DNA from: WTAW01 sp964540205
GTDB taxonomy: Bacteria; Acidobacteriota; Aminicenantia; Aminicenantales; Aminicenantaceae
NCBI GenBank assembly: GCA_964540205.1
Contig: CAZIMJ010000141.1
Coordinates: 1-7,365 of the forward strand
Length of the DNA stretch: 7,365 bases
Direction of reading: 5' to 3'
Below, in pieces: positions 4,349 through 7,365 of the stretch. Within the stretch, counting starts at the first letter, position 1, and each line of letters starts with the position of its first letter. The position numbers were made by a program, and so were the translations under genes. Below the pieces are notes generated by a model, which was given only the letters and a program-made list of their open reading frames with translations, ran no database searches and was not told where the DNA came from.

Positions 4349-6751
4349 ATGAAAATCCTAAAAAAGATGCTTGTCGCTCTTTTGATCCTTTTGGGGATTG
4401 GGCTTATCATCGGGATCCTGTATGTCAGACAGCTTTCCCGAAAGGGACTTCCAGACTACAACGCAGAGGTCAAACTGGAGGGGATGCTGGGTCAAGTCAC
4501 GGTCTACAGAGATGCCTATGCGGTACCCCACATCTATGCAGAGAACGAGGAAGATCTCTACCGGGCCACCGGCTATGTTATGGCTCAAGACCGTCTTTGG
4601 CAGATGGATCTTTTCAGGCGTGCGACCACCGGAAGACTCTCTGAGATCTTCGGGCCGGACCTGGTTGAGACCGATCTTCTGATGCGCGCCCTTCGCATTC
4701 CGGAAAAATCGCAGAAGGTCCTCAACCGTCAAAGTCAGGAAGTCCTCGAAGCTCTGGAAGCCTTTTCCGATGGAGTCAATCAATTTATTGAAAAACATCG
4801 TAATGAACTGCCCTTGGAATTTTCTCTGCTCGGTTATAAACCGGAGGATTGGGCGCCGGAACACACAATAAATCTGATCGGTTACATGGCTTGGGATCTC
4901 ACCTTCCCCTGGGAATCTGAGGCGCTCGTCTTTAAGATCATCCAAAAGATCGGTCGGAACAATCCAAAGCTCATAGAATTGGTTCCCGATCTCTCCCTCC
5001 AGAAAACTCTAGGCTATCCCAAGTTCCGGTTGGGAAAGACCGAACTGGAGCTCAGCATAAACCTGTTAGAGTCCTCCCACAAACTCAAAGAATTGGGTCT
5101 TGTGGTTTTTTCGGGGAGTAATAACTGGGCCGTTTCAGGCAAAAAAAGCACTACGGGAAAACCTTTATTTGCCAATGACATGCATCTGGATCTTTTTGTC
5201 CCAGGAATCTGGTACCAAATGCATCAGGTGATCGAAGGGAAATTAAACGTCACTGGTGTTTGTCTTGCCGGAGCTCCCTCTGTCGTGGCTGGCCACAATC
5301 AGAGGATTGCGTGGGGTATGACCAATGCCATGGTGGACGACATGGATTTTTACTTGGAAACGATCCATCCGGATAATCCAAACATGTACCGCTTTAACGG
5401 TGAGTGGTGCGAAATGGAGGTCAGGACAGAAAAGATCCTTATCAAAGGCGGCAACATCGCAGAGAAAACGCTTCGCTTCACCCATCGGGGCCCCATCATC
5501 TCCGGCTTTAAAAACTTGGGTGAACATACCCTCTCTATGCGCTGGATTGGGAATGACTTCTCGAATGAAGTCTATTCTGTCTATTGGCTGAATAGGGCCA
5601 GAAACTGGGAAGAGTTCAAGCATGCGGCCAAATATTTCTTTGCTGTCAGCCAGAATATAAATTACGCGGATGTTGATGGAAATATCGGACTGTATTATTG
5701 CGCCGGCGTTCCTATCCGCAAGGGCAAGGGCCACTTTGTTTTCCCAGGAGAGACTGACGAGTATGATTGGACGGGATTTGTTCCATTCGAAGAACTTCCC
5801 CATGTTTACAATCCCGAGAGTGGACATGTCTCCTCTGCCAACAATCGTGCTACGGATGAGACTTATCCCTATTACATCAGTACATGGTTTTTACCGCCCC
5901 ACCGAATCGAGCGTATCCGTGAGATGCTGGAGGGCAAAGACAAACTGTACATAGATGACTTCAAATCCATGCAAGCTGACCTCCATTCGACTCTGGTTGA
6001 TGACATCTTGGGAGATATTCTGGGGGAATTGAAGCACCTGGAGAATTTGTCCCAGCCAGAGAGGGAAGCCCTGGGACTGTTGATGTCCTGGCCGGGGGAC
6101 CTCACTGGGGACAGTGCGGCAGCCGCGGTCTTTGAAAAGATGCTGTACCATCTCACTAAAAATCTGATACAAGACGAGTTAGGGGATAAACTCCTTAATG
6201 AGTTTATTGGAATCCAAACGCTGTATCTTAATTTATTGGTTAAGATGTTCAACGATAAACATTCCTTATGGTGTGATGATGTCAACACAGCCGATATCGA
6301 AGAGGATCTTTCCCATGTCGTTCAGAAGAGCTTTAGAGACACTGTCCAGGATCTTGTGACAAATAGGGGAGAGGATCTAGAGGATTGGGAATGGGGCAAG
6401 ATCCACAAGCTTCATCTCGACCACCCCATAGGAAGCGTGAAGATCTTAGACCGTGTGTTTCGGCTGAACCGTGGTCCCTTCCCTGTGGGAGGAAGCAGTC
6501 ATACAGTCTGCCCCTTCTTCTACAGCTTCAAGGACTTCGTGTCCAAATCAGGCGCTTCCCACCGTCATATTTTTTCTCTGGCAAATTGGGATGAATCCTG
6601 GACCGTGATCCCCACCGGTGTGTCGGGAGTTCCTGCCAGCCCTCATTACTGCGACCAGACCTCCCTCTATTTAAAGAATCAGTATCATCACGATTACATC
6701 AGCCGCAACCTGATCGAACGTTCCGCCTTTTATGTTACTAGAATACATTAA
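4349..6751 (+). CDS. Penicillin acylase family (S45) Ntn hydrolase, membrane-anchored
   Basis: An 800-residue precursor of the penicillin acylase family, which hydrolyses amide bonds after self-cleavage into two chains. Residues 5-27 form one membrane segment after a lysine-rich start, so anchoring in the inner membrane or export as a precursor is likely. The alpha-chain part has the typical segment ending AQDRLWQMD (79-87). The cleavage site is Gly256-Ser257 in SGSNNWAVSG; Ser257 (codon 5117-5119) would be the new N-terminal nucleophile. AGHNQRIAWGMTN (314-326) and SSANN (495-499) fit family positions, with Asn498/Asn499 near beta-chain residue 242 and so candidates for the oxyanion Asn. Length and order are complete, without frameshift. 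The family covers beta-lactam acylases and acyl-homoserine-lactone acylases (PvdQ, QuiP), so the substrate is open. It follows the HTH gene after 49 bp; no convincing terminator separates them. Confidence 0.92.
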   Translation: MKILKKMLVALLILLGIGLIIGILYVRQLSRKGLPDYNAEVKLEGMLGQVTVYRDAYAVPHIYAENEEDLYRATGYVMAQDRLWQMDLFRRATTGRLSEIFGPDLVETDLLMRALRIPEKSQKVLNRQSQEVLEALEAFSDGVNQFIEKHRNELPLEFSLLGYKPEDWAPEHTINLIGYMAWDLTFPWESEALVFKIIQKIGRNNPKLIELVPDLSLQKTLGYPKFRLGKTELELSINLLESSHKLKELGLVVFSGSNNWAVSGKKSTTGKPLFANDMHLDLFVPGIWYQMHQVIEGKLNVTGVCLAGAPSVVAGHNQRIAWGMTNAMVDDMDFYLETIHPDNPNMYRFNGEWCEMEVRTEKILIKGGNIAEKTLRFTHRGPIISGFKNLGEHTLSMRWIGNDFSNEVYSVYWLNRARNWEEFKHAAKYFFAVSQNINYADVDGNIGLYYCAGVPIRKGKGHFVFPGETDEYDWTGFVPFEELPHVYNPESGHVSSANNRATDETYPYYISTWFLPPHRIERIREMLEGKDKLYIDDFKSMQADLHSTLVDDILGDILGELKHLENLSQPEREALGLLMSWPGDLTGDSAAAAVFEKMLYHLTKNLIQDELGDKLLNEFIGIQTLYLNLLVKMFNDKHSLWCDDVNTADIEEDLSHVVQKSFRDTVQDLVTNRGEDLEDWEWGKIHKLHLDHPIGSVKILDRVFRLNRGPFPVGGSSHTVCPFFYSFKDFVSKSGASHRHIFSLANWDESWTVIPTGVSGVPASPHYCDQTSLYLKNQYHHDYISRNLIERSAFYVTRIH

Positions 6752-6767
6752 TTATTGATTATTTGAT

Positions 6768-6888
6768 TGTGCTTTGGCTAGCAGAATTAGTTGATTTTAA
6801 AAAAGATAACTCTATTAAACGCCCAATTTTAATGCTTAGAAATGCTTTTTTGGGTATGGAATCATAATTTTAAGCATCGATGCTTTTT
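6768..6888 (+). repeat. Structured intergenic element, copy B (paired with 3776-3902)
   Basis: Second copy of the element, between the acylase stop (6751) and the C45-type gene (6965). The 5' block starts at 6768 and the conserved 3' block covers 6835-6879. After this, copy A has four more bases than copy B before the T-run. Potential pairing GCTTAGAA (6834-6841) with TTTTAAGC (6868-6875) gives eight pairs including one G-T wobble, so the stem of copy A is kept. A weak sigma-70-like pair, TTGATT (6791-6796) and TATTAA (6813-6818), could start an RNA near 6825 containing the whole 3' block. Confidence 0.7.
6872..6888 (+). terminator. Palindrome plus T-run, terminator or attenuator in copy B
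   Basis: AAGCATCGATGCTT (6872-6885) is a perfect 14-bp palindrome, able to form a 5-bp stem with a TCGA loop, followed by a T-rich tail to 6888. It occupies the same place as the hairpin of copy A although its bases differ. It could end the acylase transcript, 120 bases after its stop codon, or act as an attenuator of the C45-type gene. Confidence 0.5.
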
Positions 6889-6964
6889 CTCCAACTTACG
6901 GCTTTTTAATCAATGTTGCTTATGATATAAGTTATAAAGAATTGCCTCACAAAAAGGAGGAATA

Positions 6965-7365
6965 ATGAAGGTCGGAAAATATGTTTATGTTCTGTTTTTG
7001 ATTCTGTTAATTTCCTTGAATCTTGCTGCAAATCTGGGAGCAAATGAAACCAAGGCTAAAGAGGTTTTACCTCCAGGAATCCTCGCAGTCGTTATTTTGA
7101 GTGGCTCCGATTATGAGATGGGGTATCAGTACGGCCAGCAGGTTGGGCCCTATTTGGAAAAAGAAAAAGAGGTGAAGTGGGCTTCGGCTCTGCAAAAGTT
7201 TAACCGTGATCAGGTAATCCATATGCTTAAGGGAAACCAGTTTTACATCCAAAAGTATACTCCCGAAAATATCGAGATCATGAAAGGAATAGCGGATGGA
7301 GCCACAGCTACCGGTTACCAGTTGTCATACACGGATGTTTTGTTGATGAACTGCACTCTGCCCAA
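6965..7365 (+). CDS. N-terminal part of an exported C45-type acyltransferase/hydrolase, cut by the window edge
   Basis: An open frame of 133 codons runs from the ATG at 6965 off the right end. AGGAGG (6955-6960) lies four bases before it. Residues 1-26 look like a signal peptide (lysines, then a hydrophobic core about 8-22). GSDYEMGYQYGQQVGPYL (47-64) matches the start motif of the C45 family (acyl-CoA:6-aminopenicillanate acyltransferase-like Ntn hydrolases). GIADGATATGYQLSYTDVLLMN (108-129) fits the region ahead of the usual nucleophile. The catalytic Cys is expected later, outside the window; Cys130 sits in the conserved Asn-containing segment and is probably not it. The CTTAT/ATAAG repeat (6919-6931) in the AT-rich leader may belong to a promoter. 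Distant from the S45 acylase in sequence, but of the same Ntn-hydrolase class. Substrate unknown. Confidence 0.75.
   Translation, partial: MKVGKYVYVLFLILLISLNLAANLGANETKAKEVLPPGILAVVILSGSDYEMGYQYGQQVGPYLEKEKEVKWASALQKFNRDQVIHMLKGNQFYIQKYTPENIEIMKGIADGATATGYQLSYTDVLLMNCTLP

Noticed and set aside
4358..4945. Long minus-strand frames opposite the acylase (also 5243-5827)
   Set aside because: They lie fully within a conserved, intact acylase gene and show no family features or ribosome sites of note.
6052..6066. S-Q-P-E-R in the acylase resembles the sulfatase C/S-x-P-x-R maturation motif
   Set aside because: The rest of the sulfatase signature and fold are absent, and the segment lies in a helical-looking region of an Ntn hydrolase. 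Chance match.

Overview
The window looks like a chromosomal segment of a Gram-negative, probably anaerobic bacterium. A Desulfobacterota (delta-proteobacterial) origin is my best guess. It rests on the mix of a Tat-type dienelactone hydrolase, an oxygen-sensitive radical-SAM sulfatase maturase, an exported arylsulfotransferase-family protein and a FixJ-type HTH protein. The taxonomic call is inference only. No rRNA, tRNA, CRISPR array, transposase or integrase was seen.

Layout: (1) 1-204 holds a possible start of a minus-strand gene at the very edge and the leader of the first complete gene. (2) 205-1062 (+) encodes a Tat-exported dienelactone hydrolase family protein. (3) Convergent to it, a minus-strand pair, probably one operon, reads 3703->2414 (arylsulfotransferase-family beta-propeller, GTG start) and then 2357->1080 (anaerobic sulfatase-maturase-type radical SAM enzyme with a C-terminal SEC-C zinc motif). 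(4) 3704-3984 is a dense divergent regulatory region. It holds a tandem direct repeat and a weak -10 for the minus operon, a structured repeat element ending in a T-run hairpin, a perfect 8-bp inverted repeat, and a sigma-70 promoter with both hexamers matching consensus. (5) That promoter reads into a small receiver-less LuxR/FixJ-type DNA-binding protein (3985-4299), followed by a membrane-anchored penicillin-acylase-family Ntn hydrolase (4349-6751). (6) 6752-6964 carries a second copy of the structured element. It precedes the start of another exported Ntn-hydrolase-like gene of the C45 acyltransferase family (6965 onward), which runs off the right end.

The most interesting signal is non-coding. 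Two intergenic regions, 2,992 bp apart, share a colinear element of about 112-120 bp. It has a nearly identical 16-bp 5' block (15/16), a conserved 45-bp 3' block (33/45), and the same potential RNA folds. These folds include a small hairpin supported by one compensatory base-pair change, and a hairpin plus T-run that shares sequence with a competing upstream stem. The element sits upstream of the regulator-acylase pair and again upstream of the C45 gene. It may be a shared cis-regulatory leader, a small RNA, or a pair of repeats flanking a cassette; the sequence alone does not decide.

Functionally, both Ntn-hydrolase genes are predicted to act at or outside the inner membrane on amide bonds or acyl groups. 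The arylsulfotransferase and maturase suggest handling of sulfate esters. Substrates cannot be deduced from sequence.
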